Below are positions 8,825-18,777 of a DNA stretch of 64,000 nt, piece by piece. Position 1 is the stretch's first letter, and every line of letters starts with the position of its first letter. Source of the DNA: CBDEUK01 sp965250225 (GTDB taxonomy: Bacteria > Pseudomonadota > Gammaproteobacteria > Eutrophobiales > Eutrophobiaceae). A program made the position numbers and the translations under genes. The stretch spans positions 62,001 through 126,000 of the forward strand of contig CBDFNQ010000026.1 in assembly GCA_965250225.1 (NCBI GenBank), given 5' to 3'. Under the pieces are notes generated by a model that was not told the DNA's origin, made no database searches, and saw only the letters and a list, made by a program, of their open reading frames with translations.

Positions 8825-9454
8825 ATGGAGAAATTTAAAATAATGAAACCAACATTAGTAATTTTATTACTTTTAATATCTGCCTGCGTGCCAACTAGTA
8901 CTGTAGTAAAGGTCGCACCTGAATATGCTGAAGAAGTTAAAGAGACCAGTTTCTCTTATATTGATAATAGACCTGATGAAGAAAAAATTGCAGGCCGTAT
9001 TACTCTTTTTACTCCAGTTGATAGAATAGATGAGAAAAATTTATCTATTTCTCCAATGGTGTTATTGAAAAATGAAATTGAAAAAGATCTGGGTGGAAAG
9101 TTAACGGGAGCTACAATTACTATTGATCATCTAGAAATTTTAAACTCTTACCCAAAGTCGGCAAATGATTCTAACGTTGCAGCAGCAGGTGCAATACCAT
9201 ATATCGTCGCAACACTATTAAATGATGCTAATTCAGATCAGATTGAAGATTCTGTTATATGTCATTTAGAAGGAAGGGTTAATAAAAAAGCATTCAAACT
9301 TGTAACTTCTGAATCATATGATACTGAAAAATTAATATGGTGGTCAATTTTTGAATCAGAAAATTTTAAAACAACACTTAATCAAGTTATTAAGCAGTGT
9401 GTTATTGACGGTGTATCGCAAATAAAAAATATATGTAATTGTGATGATGACTAA
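8825..9454 (+). CDS. Putative outer-membrane lipoprotein, unknown function, AT-rich
   Basis: A 209-residue protein with a lipoprotein signal: hydrophobic TLVILLLLISAC ending in a lipobox Cys. A second ATG at 8843 gives a more typical signal length and has GGAG about 12 bases upstream, so it may be the true start. The mature part is acidic, has no domain I recognise, and ends in CNCDDD. The gene is visibly richer in A and T than cysQ and mutY and uses codons such as ATA and TTA heavily. It ends 32 bp from the 3' end of a tRNA-Phe gene, a common integration point, which suggests horizontal acquisition. Confidence 0.7.
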   Translation: MEKFKIMKPTLVILLLLISACVPTSTVVKVAPEYAEEVKETSFSYIDNRPDEEKIAGRITLFTPVDRIDEKNLSISPMVLLKNEIEKDLGGKLTGATITIDHLEILNSYPKSANDSNVAAAGAIPYIVATLLNDANSDQIEDSVICHLEGRVNKKAFKLVTSESYDTEKLIWWSIFESENFKTTLNQVIKQCVIDGVSQIKNICNCDDD

Positions 9455-9486
9455 CCAATTACTCGCAAAGAGTCTATATTGAGAAA

Positions 9487-9562
9487 TGGTGGCCAGGGAC
9501 AGAATCGAACTGCCGACACGGGGATTTTCAGTCCCCTGCTCTACCGACTGAGCTACCTGGCC
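9487..9562 (-). tRNA. tRNA-Phe (GAA)
   Basis: On the minus strand a complete 76-nt cloverleaf can be read. The 7-bp acceptor stem GGCCAGG pairs with CCUGGCC, the D arm is AGCTCAGTCGGTAGAGC, the anticodon loop CTGAAAA gives anticodon GAA, the T loop is TTCGATT, and the 3' end CCA is encoded. The neighbourhood asmA-mutY-yggX-tRNA-Phe matches that of pseudomonads. Sequence upstream of the tRNA (higher coordinates) contains tandem copies resembling its 5' half. Confidence 0.97.
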
Positions 9563-9850
9563 ATATTTTTAGAATGGCTAAAAACTTTGCTTTTCATTGC
9601 GAACTGAAAATTGATTTTCAGCCCCTGCATACCCTGCCGCTGCGCGACCCCGCCATCCTGGCCATACTTTTAAAATTACTAATATAAAAACTTTGTTTTC
9701 TCATTGCATACTGAAAATTGATTTTCAGCCCCTGCATACCCTGCCGCTGCGCGACCCCGCCATCCTGGCCATACTTTTAAAATTACTAATATAAAAACTT
9801 TGTTTTCTCATTGCATACTGAAAATTGATTTTCAGCCCCTGCATACCCTC
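9563..9850. repeat. 107-bp tandem repeat resembling the tRNA-Phe 5' half
   Basis: The same unit occurs about 2.7 times, with equivalent positions at 9603, 9710 and 9817 (period 107 bp; the first copy is about 6 bp shorter). The last two copies look identical where both exist. Within each unit GATTTTCAG, CCCCTGC, TACC and CCTGGCCAT occur in the same order as on the complement of tRNA-Phe, but the D-arm part is replaced by other sequence, so no functional tRNA results. They probably arose by duplication of the tRNA and its upstream flank. Confidence 0.8.
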
Positions 9851-10083
9851 GGCAACTGCTGGAAAACATGTTCCTGACGTTTTCACCCGAATATGTCCTA
9901 TATTCGTCCTGCGTTGCTCTACCTCCTACATCCATGCAATCGTGCCGCTGCGCGACCCCGCTATCCTGACCATAAAATAGCTATAAGTCACTAGCCACAA
10001 GCGACTAAAAAAAACATTAATGATTCTCTGGTCAAAAAGATGCGTATTAAACCGATCTGACTGCCATTCGTCAAGTTGGAATC
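9851..10083. repeat. Intergenic GGA-hairpin patch and degenerate repeat end
   Basis: Two stem-loops carry TCC in the loop and so GGA on the minus strand: 9862-9884 (outer stem GAAAAC/GTTTTC) and 9888-9906 (stem CGAATAT/ATATTCG, loop GTCCT). A CATCCATGCA motif follows at 9929-9938. A degenerate copy of the tRNA-like tandem unit ends near 9972. No gene is seen before the yggX stop. Confidence 0.6.
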
Positions 10084-10353
10084 TTATTCTGGTGCGACAA
10101 ACTCTTTGGGTTTTTCTGCACCATCACTGAAAAAGAATTTTTCCATTTCTTCTTCCAGAAATTTCCGCGCCTTGGGTTCGATCGGTGTCAGACGATATTC
10201 ATTAATTAACATGGTTTGGTGGCCAAGCCACAACTGCCAGGCCTCCTTTGAAACCTGATCATAAATACGTTCACCCAGATCGCCCGGATAGGTTGGTCTT
10301 TCGAGTCCTTCAGTTTCTTTATCCAGTTTTACGCAATGTACCGTACGTGTCAT
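10084..10353 (-). CDS. yggX: Fe(II)-trafficking / oxidative damage protection protein YggX
   Basis: An 89-residue protein that helps protect iron-sulfur clusters from superoxide. The MTRTVHCVKL start with its conserved Cys, the LERPTYPGDLGERIYDQVSKEAW core and the MLINEYRL segment are all diagnostic. Its start overlaps the 3' end of mutY by 35 bp, implying translational coupling with that iron-sulfur enzyme. Confidence 0.95.
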   Translation of the reverse strand: MTRTVHCVKLDKETEGLERPTYPGDLGERIYDQVSKEAWQLWLGHQTMLINEYRLTPIEPKARKFLEEEMEKFFFSDGAEKPKEFVAPE

Positions 10354-11416
10354 TCAGTGTCTCCAGGATTGATTTTTCCAGGGTCTCAAGCAGTTTTTTT
10401 ACTGGTGCAGCGAGACCCAGAGCTTCATTTTTCGTGTCTGTAAACCAGCGGATATTTGCATGCTCTGCCAGTCTGCTACCGTTTGCCTCTATCTTCAGGC
10501 AAACAGGATGGATATCAAGATGAAAATGACTAAAAGTATGGCGAAAAGACGGCAAATCTTGTATCGAACATCGTCTAAAATCGTATTCTTTGCTGATAAA
10601 TGCATCGATATCTGCATCTAGATCCAATTCAGGAAAAGACCAGAGTCCGCCCCAAATACCAGTCGGGGGCCGCAATACCAGCAAATATTCGCCAAATAGA
10701 TTTTCGCAGATAAGAAACCGTATTGTACGCACAGGTTTATCTTTTTGTGGCTTACGGCCAGGAAATTCGTTGACCCGATCTTGTTGAAACGCCTGGCAAT
10801 TCATTTTCATCACACACTGCCCACAAGCAGGCTGTGAACGAGTGCAAACGGTCGCACCGAAATCCATAATAGCCTGAGTGTAATCAGCAACTCGTTTATC
10901 TGGCGTCAGTTCTTCGGCAAGTTGCCACAATGATATCGCTACTTTGCGCTCACCGGGCCATCCTTCCACTGCCTGCATACGAGTTAATACACGTTTCACA
11001 TTGCCGTCGAGGATAGGGTGCCGTTGATCCAGGGCAATGGATAAAATAGCACCTGCCGTTGATCGACCAATACCCGGCAAGGAAATCAGATCATCGATGT
11101 TATCCGGCAAGGTGCCATTGTAATCAGACATAATCATTCCGGCTGCCTTGTAAAGATTCCGACCACGGGCGTAGTAACCGAGGCCTGTCCAGAGATGGAG
11201 GACTTCGTCCAGATCGGCACTAGCAAGTGATTGAACATTCGGAAAGCGCTGCATGAAACGTTGATAATAAGGAATGACTGTTTTGACCTGAGTCTGCTGT
11301 AACATGATCTCGGACACCCAGACCCGATATGGATTGATCTCGTATTGCCAGGGCAAATCATGACGACCGTGTTCATCAAACCAGGTAAGCAAGTTTTCTG
11401 AAAAACAATTAACCAT
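10319..11416 (-). CDS. mutY: A/G-specific adenine DNA glycosylase MutY
   Basis: Removes adenine mispaired with 8-oxoguanine. The 365-residue protein shows the catalytic Glu region SEIMLQQTQV, the helix-hairpin-helix LPGIGRSTAGAI, the catalytic Asp in MDFGATVC and a [4Fe-4S] ligand set C-x6-C-x2-C-x5-C (CTRSQPACGQCVMKMNC). The C-terminal NUDIX-like domain that reads 8-oxoG is present from about residue 230. No strong ribosome-binding site precedes the ATG. The gene begins 21 bp after the stop of the asmA reading frame. Confidence 0.96.
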   Translation of the reverse strand: MVNCFSENLLTWFDEHGRHDLPWQYEINPYRVWVSEIMLQQTQVKTVIPYYQRFMQRFPNVQSLASADLDEVLHLWTGLGYYARGRNLYKAAGMIMSDYNGTLPDNIDDLISLPGIGRSTAGAILSIALDQRHPILDGNVKRVLTRMQAVEGWPGERKVAISLWQLAEELTPDKRVADYTQAIMDFGATVCTRSQPACGQCVMKMNCQAFQQDRVNEFPGRKPQKDKPVRTIRFLICENLFGEYLLVLRPPTGIWGGLWSFPELDLDADIDAFISKEYDFRRCSIQDLPSFRHTFSHFHLDIHPVCLKIEANGSRLAEHANIRWFTDTKNEALGLAAPVKKLLETLEKSILETLNDTYGTLRKTG

Positions 11417-11437
11417 GATGTACGCAATTAATAGCGT

Positions 11438-14400
11438 CTACTTCCCTTTGTCTTTAGATATTTCTTCAACTGCTTTTTCTTTTGTCTGTTCTACTGGAGC
11501 TTGCACGTCTACAGCTTCCTGTTGAACCGGTTCAACAACTGGTTCTGATCCTGTTTCAACTACTGGCGTATCCTTGGTTACTGGCGAAACGGTTTCTTTG
11601 GCTGCGGCTTCTTTAGCTGCGGCCTCTTGTGCAGCCGCCTCTTTGGCTGCGGTATCTTGTGCAGCCGCCTCTTTGGCTGCGGCCTCTTGTGCAGCTGCTT
11701 CTTTAGCTGCGGCCTCTTGTGCAGCCGCTTCTTTAGCTGCAGCCTCTTGTGCAGCCGCTTCTTTGGCTGCGGCCTCTTGTGCAGTCGCTTCTTTGGCTGC
11801 GGCCTCTTGTGCAGCCGCTTCTTTAGCTGCAGCATCTTGTGCAGCCGCTTCTTTAGCTGCAGCATCTTGTGCAGCCGCTTCTTTAGCTGCGGCCTCTTGT
11901 GCAGCTGCTTCTTTAGCTGCCGCCTCTTTGGCTGCGGCCTCTTTGGCTGCCGCTTCTTTAGCTGCTGCTTCTTTAGCTGCGGCCTCTTGTGCAGCCGCTT
12001 CTTTAGCTGCAACATCTTGTGCAGCCGCTTCTTTAGCTGCAACATCTTGTGCAGCCGCTTCTTTAGCTGCAACATCTTGTGCAGCCGCTTCTTTAGCTGC
12101 GGCCTCTTGTGCAGCTGCTTCTTTAGCTGCCGCCTCTTTAGCTGCGGCCTCTTTGGCTGCCGCTTCTTTAGCTGCAGCATCTTGCTGATCTGGTTTATCA
12201 GATGACCCTGGTTTTATTAATTGTATTAAACCGTCAGTAAGGGATGGTTTTTCTACATCATTACTCAGATTTGAAGATTCATCTCCAGTAAGTGCCCTTC
12301 AAGGCTGGTGCTTCTTTTTCTTCTATTACCAGTTAATTTATCGAGAAAACCACCAAGTTTTTTATTGATTTGTTTTGTGGCAACTGCCCCGACGATTTTA
12401 GCAAGATCAGGCGTGCAATCTTTGTCCGCAAGCTTTCCACTGCAATGGATCGGGATACGATGACCACCAACATTGTAGGTCTCTTCACCTTCAGAGACAT
12501 GCGTTTCATCTGCTTTTATTTCCAGATCATAATTCCAGGTTTGATCCTGGAGATTCATCACCATACCTTGCCCATTCACAACAAAACCCGGAGCCAGCAA
12601 AGCCAGGTCTTCATTACGCACAACCCCACTGTTGATCTGCAAAGTGCCTGTCACACTATCAAACGGGGTTTCTCCTTCTTTATCAATTTTTGTTAAGCTA
12701 CCGAAGTCCTTGTTCTCAATTTTTATTTCAACCTGCTTAAGTACTTTTGCGATATCAATCCCCTTCATGACACCGTCCTCAAGTGCAAACTGGCCTTTAC
12801 CACTTAGTGTATTTCGCAGCGTGTTAATATCCGCGCCACTCGAAGTTAATGTCATGCCGACATTACCTTTGCCGGTTAATGTTGCCTCCCCTGTCAGGTC
12901 ACTGAGCAAGGGTTCAACCAGGATATCTTTGAATTGTGTATCCACTTTGAGCTTTGGTATCTTGTCTGTCGCATCCAATGCAATATCACCTGCATAACTA
13001 CCTTCGTAAAGCTTCGCCTCGGCTGGACTGAATTGCAGCATGCCATCTTTGGCTTTCAGGCTAAGCTTCACATCGTTCATCTTGATGTTGGAATACACCA
13101 GCTTGCCTATTAATAAATCACCATTAATATTTAAATCACGTAAAGTTTCTATCGGCAATTGTGCAGCACTGGCAGCCGCTGTTTCTGGTGTGGCCTTTGT
13201 TTTCGTTTCTGGAGGTAAATAACGATCAACATTTATGCTATCAATGCCAACACCAAACTTGATAACTGGTTTTTTCAAAACCAGCGATGGATACATCGCC
13301 TTTTAATTGACTGTCATCAAGTACCACATCCAACTTGGTCAAACTAATTGCATTGCGGCTACCTTTTAGATTGCTTGATAAAGCAAATTTATTCAGCACC
13401 TTGGCATCCGCCGTATTCGGTGCGGCTTGATTTAGTTGTTTTAAAAATTGTCTAACATTAAAAGGGGCTATGGAAATATCACCAGAGAAGTTAAGTGCCT
13501 CTTGCACATCCGTTGCATTAATGTTGCCTTTCAGATCCAGCCCCAAACCTTTTAGTGATAAATTATGAATGGCTACATTACCTTTATCGAGGTTGGCTTT
13601 TGTATCGGCTTTGAGATTCAAAGAAACCGGTGAATTGGGTATATTTTTACCTGACAAAACAGCCTTCATGTTGAACGGCGAGAGTGTCAGATCTGCATAG
13701 AGCTTTAACACCAGCATTCACATCTCATGCTCTTAACCACTTCAGCCAGTTCTTGTTGATCAAAGGCGACCAATAGGCTTTTTGTCTCTTTACTCTTTAT
13801 AGAGAGCTGGCCATCCAGTGCACCCTTACCAGAATCAAGATTTTTCCCCTGCATATGACCATTTACTAATAAGCCTAATAATCTTGCGTCCAGTTTTTGA
13901 AACATCAATATTGCCCGATGCCTGATCCACATTAAACACCGTATCGATGTCAAAATTTTTATCTTTGCGCTGGAGAGTTTATTCCCAAACTCAGCAAGAG
14001 AAGAATCCGAACTTTGTAGATTACCGACAAGACGTAACAAGCTTGGCAAGTCCGGTCCTTTGGCTTTCAAATGCCCTTTCATACTCGGCTTATCATTCGT
14101 TATATTCTTTGCCGACAATTCACCTTCTATTGTAGCGCCGAGTAATTTAGCGGATAAAGCAGGCACGCTCACCACCCCTTTATCAAGATCACTGTCAAAC
14201 TCGATGGCTACGTCAAATGATTTCTGTTTGGTTTTACTGAGATCATTTCCTAACGTAGATAAAGTCTTTGTCTCTCCAGACTGGAACTGACCGAAAACTT
14301 TGAGGAATAATGGTAAATTTGTACCCTTCGCAATCAATTTTCCTTTTGCAGAAGGAGCGTCGCTTTTTATATTCGTTGCGTCTATTGATGCATTAATATC

Positions 14401-15468
14401 TGACCCTAACAGTTTCATACTCAAGTCAGGCATTTCGAATGTCTGCTCATCCATATCCATTGCCAGACTACTGTTTAGCTGGAACGATTTATTTTTTTGT
14501 TTGGCCAGTTCTGAGGCCAAAGGCTCAATCTCTAAAACCTTAAATAAATTAGCAATGTCTTTGCCTTCCAGTACAAACTTGCCTTCAACTGAAGGCTCAC
14601 TGGATTGAACATCTGCTGCTTGTATGTCAGCTGTCAGCTGGGTTCCCAACGCATTCAATCTTAAATCACTGATTGTCGCCGTTTCATTGTCGAGATCAAT
14701 ATCTACATTGGTATTAAATGTCAGCTCGGTTTTGCCTGATGGAATATTTTTGCCTTTGAGGATCGCTTTAACGTCGAGTGGTTTGATGCTGTAGCGTTCA
14801 TTATCGAGATCGTATTCCAGCGTGCCGTTCAAATTAATCTTACTGTTGATAGCGGGTTGATTCGCTTTAGCATTAAGGCTGGCAATGAGTTTGACTGGTT
14901 CACCGAAACTCAACTCTCCAGTATTCGCATTCAGATCGTTCACTTCGATCTTTTGTCCCGTTGTTTGATCGTCCCAACGAAATTTTCCATCTTTAATATC
15001 TACACCACCCAGAATGACCGCGGCCAGTTCCGGTGGGTTTGACGAAACCTCTTCTGAATTATTGGATTTGACCAGATCCGCCCAGTTGGTTACACCCTCT
15101 TTGTTTTTTGCCAGATTGATCTCTGCACCATGTAACCTTAATGTATCGAGTTCATACTGTTTTTTCAGTAAGGGCATGGTCTTGATGCGCAGTGCAAGAG
15201 ACTCTGCTTTAAGGAATGGTTTATCGCCAAAGCCTTCTGCATTGCTCAGACGAATTTTTTTAATATCCACACCGGCCCAGGGGTAAAAACTCAAATTCAA
15301 ATCACCTTCGATCGATAAATCACGCCCGGTTTCCTGCTTTACCCGGGTGATGATGTCCTGTTTGAACTTATCCGATTTTGCGTAATGAATCGCGCCATAC
15401 ACTGCAACTGCGGCCAACAGAGCAACGATTATTAATAAACCAACCAACCATTTTAGTATACGTTTCAT
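11438..15468 (-). pseudogene. asmA: AsmA-family envelope protein with a helical Ala/Lys/Glu tail; reading frame broken by several indels
   Basis: The N-terminus (MKRILKWLVGLLIIVALLA, one transmembrane helix, then periplasmic DKFKQDIITRVKQETG) and the DRYLPP segment identify an AsmA-family inner-membrane protein involved in phospholipid/outer-membrane homeostasis. The frame is interrupted at least six times: near 13963-13968, at a T5 run 13894-13898, near 13710-13730, at a T6 run 13270-13275, and twice near 12290-12330. Open pieces are 13705-15468, 13241-13717 and 12265-13296, and a last piece with no start codon runs from about 12294 to the stop at 11438. Each shift restores AsmA-like sequence, so the breaks are small indels, mostly in homopolymers. 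Either the gene is decaying or the local sequence is poor. Order asmA-mutY-yggX is conserved. Confidence 0.8.
11598..12183 (-). repeat. 30-bp tandem repeat coding for an (AAAKE/AAAQE)n helical tail of AsmA
   Basis: Read in the frame that ends at 11438 on the minus strand, this stretch of about 195 codons is a run of five-residue units AAAKE and AAAQE, mostly alternating as a 10-residue, 30-bp unit. One block of several AAAKE units occurs twice (around 11910-11970 and 12120-12180), showing duplication. EAAAK-type repeats form rigid alpha-helices, as in TolA. The tail ends in a Val/Glu/Pro/Gln-rich segment of about 50 residues. Cys/Ser-rich frames on the other strand are shadows. Confidence 0.85.
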
Positions 15469-15490
15469 AAACTTGATCTTCCTCTTAGCC

Positions 15491-16906
15491 TCAGGGTAAA
15501 GCCTGCAGGGTTAAACGACCCGCGTGGATCGCTTCCAACACGCGGTTCGGCGCAGTGCCTCCGGTATGATCACGAGCAGCAACGGAGCCTTCCGGTGTCA
15601 ACACATCAAAGATGTCTTCTTCTATGACGTCTGAAAATGATTTTAAATCCGTAATGTTGAGTTCTGATAAATCTTTTTCCTTTTCAATCGCAAATTGTAC
15701 CGCCTGACCGACTATGCTGTGAGCATCACGAAACGCCACGCCACGAACCACCAGATAATCCGCCAGATCCGTGGCCGTACTATAGCCTGCCATCGCCGCA
15801 GCGCGCATGACCTCACGTTTGACCGTGATGCCCGGGATCAAACCGCGATAGGCCTGTAGACACGCCTGAACCGTGTCAATCGCATCGAACAAGGCTTCCT
15901 TATCTTCCTGATTATCACGGTTGTATGCCAATGCCTGTCCTTTCATGATGGTTAATAGCGCATGCAGATCACCATAAACACGCCCGGTCTTGCCTCGGAT
16001 TAATTCGGGGATATCCGGGTTCTTTTTTTGCGGCATGATCGATGATCCGGTGCAATAGGCGTCATCGAGATCGATAAAACCAAATTGTTGTGACATCCAC
16101 AGAATCAGCTCTTCAGAAAAACGCGAAAGATGCATCATGATCATGGCCGCAGCCGAGGTGAATTCAATAGCAAAATCACGATCACTGACTGAATCCAGTG
16201 AGTTCGCCGTCACGCCATCAAAATCCAGTAAAGAAGCCGTGTAATTGCGATCAATCGGATAGGTCGTACCCGCCAGAGCAGCTGAACCCAAAGGCAACAA
16301 ATTCATTCGTTTGCGAGTATCGGCCAGCCGTTGCGAATCGCGCACCAGCATCTGAAACCAGGCCATCATATGATGACCGAAAGTGATCGGTTGTGCCGTT
16401 TGCAGATGGGTAAAACCGGGCATAATGCTGTCGACCTCACGCTCAGCCAAATCCAGTAATGCGGTCATGACCGCGTGTAAAAGGGTCCGCGTGGCATCGA
16501 TTTCATCGCGTAAATACAGACGAATATCGGTAGCAATTTGATCATTACGAGAACGACCCGTGTGGAGTTTTTTGCCGACATCACCAATCCGCTCAACCAG
16601 GGCTGATTCTATGTTCATGTGGACATCCTCGAGTGCGGTTTGCCATTGAAACTGTCCCGCCACAATGTCCGCTTCAATCGACTCCAGACCGCTGATTATG
16701 CTCTTTGCTTCCTGATCCATTAATACGCCGACCTTGGCCAACATCTTGACATGCGCGATGGAACCCATGATGTCATAATGATATAGCCGTTGATCGTAGG
16801 AGACCGATTCTGTGAATGCCTCGACAAATTTATCCGTCGCAACGGTAAACCGGCCACCCCATAGCTTGGCATTTTGTGGTAATTTGTCTTTGGATTTTTT
16901 TGTCAT
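15491..16906 (-). CDS. argH: Argininosuccinate lyase
   Basis: Last step of arginine synthesis, splitting argininosuccinate into arginine and fumarate. The start chosen (ATG at 16906, MTKKSKDKLP) gives 471 residues and places KLWGGRF near the N-terminus as in the family; a longer open frame adds 19 unlikely residues. The signature GSSIMPQKKNPD and the LHTGRSRNDQ and PGFTHLQTAQP regions are intact. It is divergent from the algZ-like gene with 95 bp between, as argH is next to algZ-algR in pseudomonads. Confidence 0.96.
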   Translation of the reverse strand: MTKKSKDKLPQNAKLWGGRFTVATDKFVEAFTESVSYDQRLYHYDIMGSIAHVKMLAKVGVLMDQEAKSIISGLESIEADIVAGQFQWQTALEDVHMNIESALVERIGDVGKKLHTGRSRNDQIATDIRLYLRDEIDATRTLLHAVMTALLDLAEREVDSIMPGFTHLQTAQPITFGHHMMAWFQMLVRDSQRLADTRKRMNLLPLGSAALAGTTYPIDRNYTASLLDFDGVTANSLDSVSDRDFAIEFTSAAAMIMMHLSRFSEELILWMSQQFGFIDLDDAYCTGSSIMPQKKNPDIPELIRGKTGRVYGDLHALLTIMKGQALAYNRDNQEDKEALFDAIDTVQACLQAYRGLIPGITVKREVMRAAAMAGYSTATDLADYLVVRGVAFRDAHSIVGQAVQFAIEKEKDLSELNITDLKSFSDVIEEDIFDVLTPEGSVAARDHTGGTAPNRVLEAIHAGRLTLQALP

Positions 16907-17001
16907 AATGATACTCAAACCATCTGAGACCCTAATTTTTTTAATGCCCCCAGTATATCGCATGGCGAGGGCAAAGGATTCGCTTTTTCAAAGCCCTACT
17001 A

Positions 17002-18039
17002 ATGACTGAAAACAAACCCAATAATTCCTTCCTGCCCATTTTTTGCGATATCCGCATGGCCTTTGTTGTGATTTTAATAGCCGAACTATTGGCTATCATT
17101 CTGGCTGTTGCCAGAACCGATAACACTCAGGCTCTGGTTTTTGATCTGGCCTTGTATTCCCTGTTTATTCAACTGATCGCTCTCACCTGTTCAGCCAGTT
17201 TGTGTCTGAGCCAGCGTTTCCTGAATCATCTGCCTGAGATCTGGATAGCTATTATCAGCTATCTGCTTCTGCTGCTTGTATCTTTCCTGGTGATCGAGCT
17301 GGTCTGGTTCTTCATGCATTCCTGGCCCTCGCTGCGCATGGATTCAATATCCCATCTATCCTACACATTGCGTTGTCTGTGTGTCACGGCAATAGCCGCT
17401 GCAGTGGCGCTTCACTATTTTTATATCCAACACCAATGGCGACGGAATATTGAATCCGAATCACGTGCGCGTATAGAAGCCTTGCAGGCGAGGATTCGAC
17501 CACATTTTCTGTTCAACTGTATGAATACGATTGCCAGCCTGACACGTAAAGAACCTAAACTGGCCGAAGAATCGATTGAAAATCTGGCGGCCCTGTTTCG
17601 CGCTAGCCTGCAAAAAACCGAACACTTAAGTACCCTGGAAAAAGAATTTGAATTGTGCCGACAATACCTCAGCATTGAACAACATCGTCTCGGCTCACGC
17701 CTGCAATGCGATTGGCAAGTTTCAGAACTTCCTTTATCGACACCGATACCTGCATTGACCCTGCAACCGATCATTGAAAACGCCATTTACCATGGCATTG
17801 AACCTCTGGCAAACGGAGGAACCATCACAATACATGGCACGCAACAAAATGATCTGATAGAAATCAGTATTTCCAATCCCCTACCACAGGAGCCATCAGA
17901 AAATCATCACGATGGAAATCAATTGGCACAGGACAATGTTCGGCAACGACTCAACGCCTATTATTCTCATGTGGATACTTTTAATATAACCTCAGACAAT
18001 CAACACTATCGTGTCGATATTCGAATTCCTCTCAGATGA
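17002..18039 (+). CDS. algZ: LytS/AlgZ-type membrane sensor histidine kinase
   Basis: A 345-residue protein with four hydrophobic segments in the first 150 residues, then a His_kinase domain. The H-box is RPHFLFNCMNTIASL and the ATPase N-box is PIIENAIYHGIEP, both typical of the LytS/AlgZ group whose members control a LytTR response regulator. The stop codon overlaps the ATG of the adjacent algR-like gene by 4 bp. In pseudomonads AlgZ (FimS) and AlgR control type IV pili and exopolysaccharide; the signal is unknown. Symbol used by analogy of sequence and of position beside argH. Confidence 0.85.
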   Translation: MTENKPNNSFLPIFCDIRMAFVVILIAELLAIILAVARTDNTQALVFDLALYSLFIQLIALTCSASLCLSQRFLNHLPEIWIAIISYLLLLLVSFLVIELVWFFMHSWPSLRMDSISHLSYTLRCLCVTAIAAAVALHYFYIQHQWRRNIESESRARIEALQARIRPHFLFNCMNTIASLTRKEPKLAEESIENLAALFRASLQKTEHLSTLEKEFELCRQYLSIEQHRLGSRLQCDWQVSELPLSTPIPALTLQPIIENAIYHGIEPLANGGTITIHGTQQNDLIEISISNPLPQEPSENHHDGNQLAQDNVRQRLNAYYSHVDTFNITSDNQHYRVDIRIPLR

Positions 18040-18773
18040 AAATTTTAATCGTTGACGATGAGCAATTAGCCCGTGAACGACTGGTTGATTTGATCACTGA
18101 AATCGACACGCAACACGAACTGATTGAAGCCAGCAATGGTGCTGAGGCCATCGAAAAACACACTGAACAGCAGACTGATTTGCTATTGCTAGATATTCGC
18201 ATGCCAGTAATGGACGGTCTTGAAACTGCATCGCATCTTTGTAAACTGGACAATCCCCCTGCTGTCGTATTCACCACCGCCTATGGCGATCACGCCCTGG
18301 AAGCCTTTGAAGCTGATGCGGTGGACTATCTTTTAAAACCGATAGGGCTGGAACGACTAGCAACCGCTCTGGAAAAAAGTCAGACCCTACAACATGGGCG
18401 CACGACCACGACACTGGCAAAAGAGAATTCACCCACAACCCGTACACATTTGAGTGCTAAAAGCCGATTAGGATTGAAAGTCGTTCCAGTCACTGATCTA
18501 TTGTATTTTAAAGCAGAGCAAAAATACGTCAGTGCTGTTTATTCAGACGGAGAGTTAGTGCTTGATGAACCACTAAAATCACTTGAAGAAGAATTCGGCG
18601 ATCGCTTCATTCGTATTCACCGAAATACCTTGGTTGCTGTTCGTGCCATTGATTCTTTGCAACGTGATGCCAGTGGCAACCATAATCTTTCTGTTCGGGG
18701 AATAACTGAATCATTGGCAGTCAGTCGACGCCATTTAAGTCAGGTGAAAAAAACCATCAAAGCGCTAGGGTGA
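18036..18773 (+). CDS. algR: LytTR-family response regulator (AlgR type)
   Basis: A 245-residue regulator. The receiver domain (1-120) has IVDDEQLARERL, the phospho-acceptor Asp in LLLLDIRMPVMDG, and the Lys in YLLKPI. The C-terminal LytTR DNA-binding domain (about 140-243) contains DLLYFKAEQKYVSAVY and FIRIHRNTLVAV. It overlaps its partner kinase gene by 4 bp. A pilus locus that such a regulator might control lies some 8 kb away, but no binding site was identified. Confidence 0.88.
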   Translation: MKILIVDDEQLARERLVDLITEIDTQHELIEASNGAEAIEKHTEQQTDLLLLDIRMPVMDGLETASHLCKLDNPPAVVFTTAYGDHALEAFEADAVDYLLKPIGLERLATALEKSQTLQHGRTTTTLAKENSPTTRTHLSAKSRLGLKVVPVTDLLYFKAEQKYVSAVYSDGELVLDEPLKSLEEEFGDRFIRIHRNTLVAVRAIDSLQRDASGNHNLSVRGITESLAVSRRHLSQVKKTIKALG

Positions 18774-18777
18774 TCGA

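Noticed and set aside
9563..9850. Tandem repeats near tRNA-Phe as a CRISPR array
   Set aside because: Units are 107 bp, contiguous, without unique spacers, and no cas genes are near.
11574..12205. Long plus-strand frames rich in LAAASC or CSRFFSCGLL and a minus-strand frame rich in LKKRLHKRPQ
   Set aside because: They are other frames of the 30-bp repeat that codes for the AsmA tail; low-complexity shadows with no initiation site.
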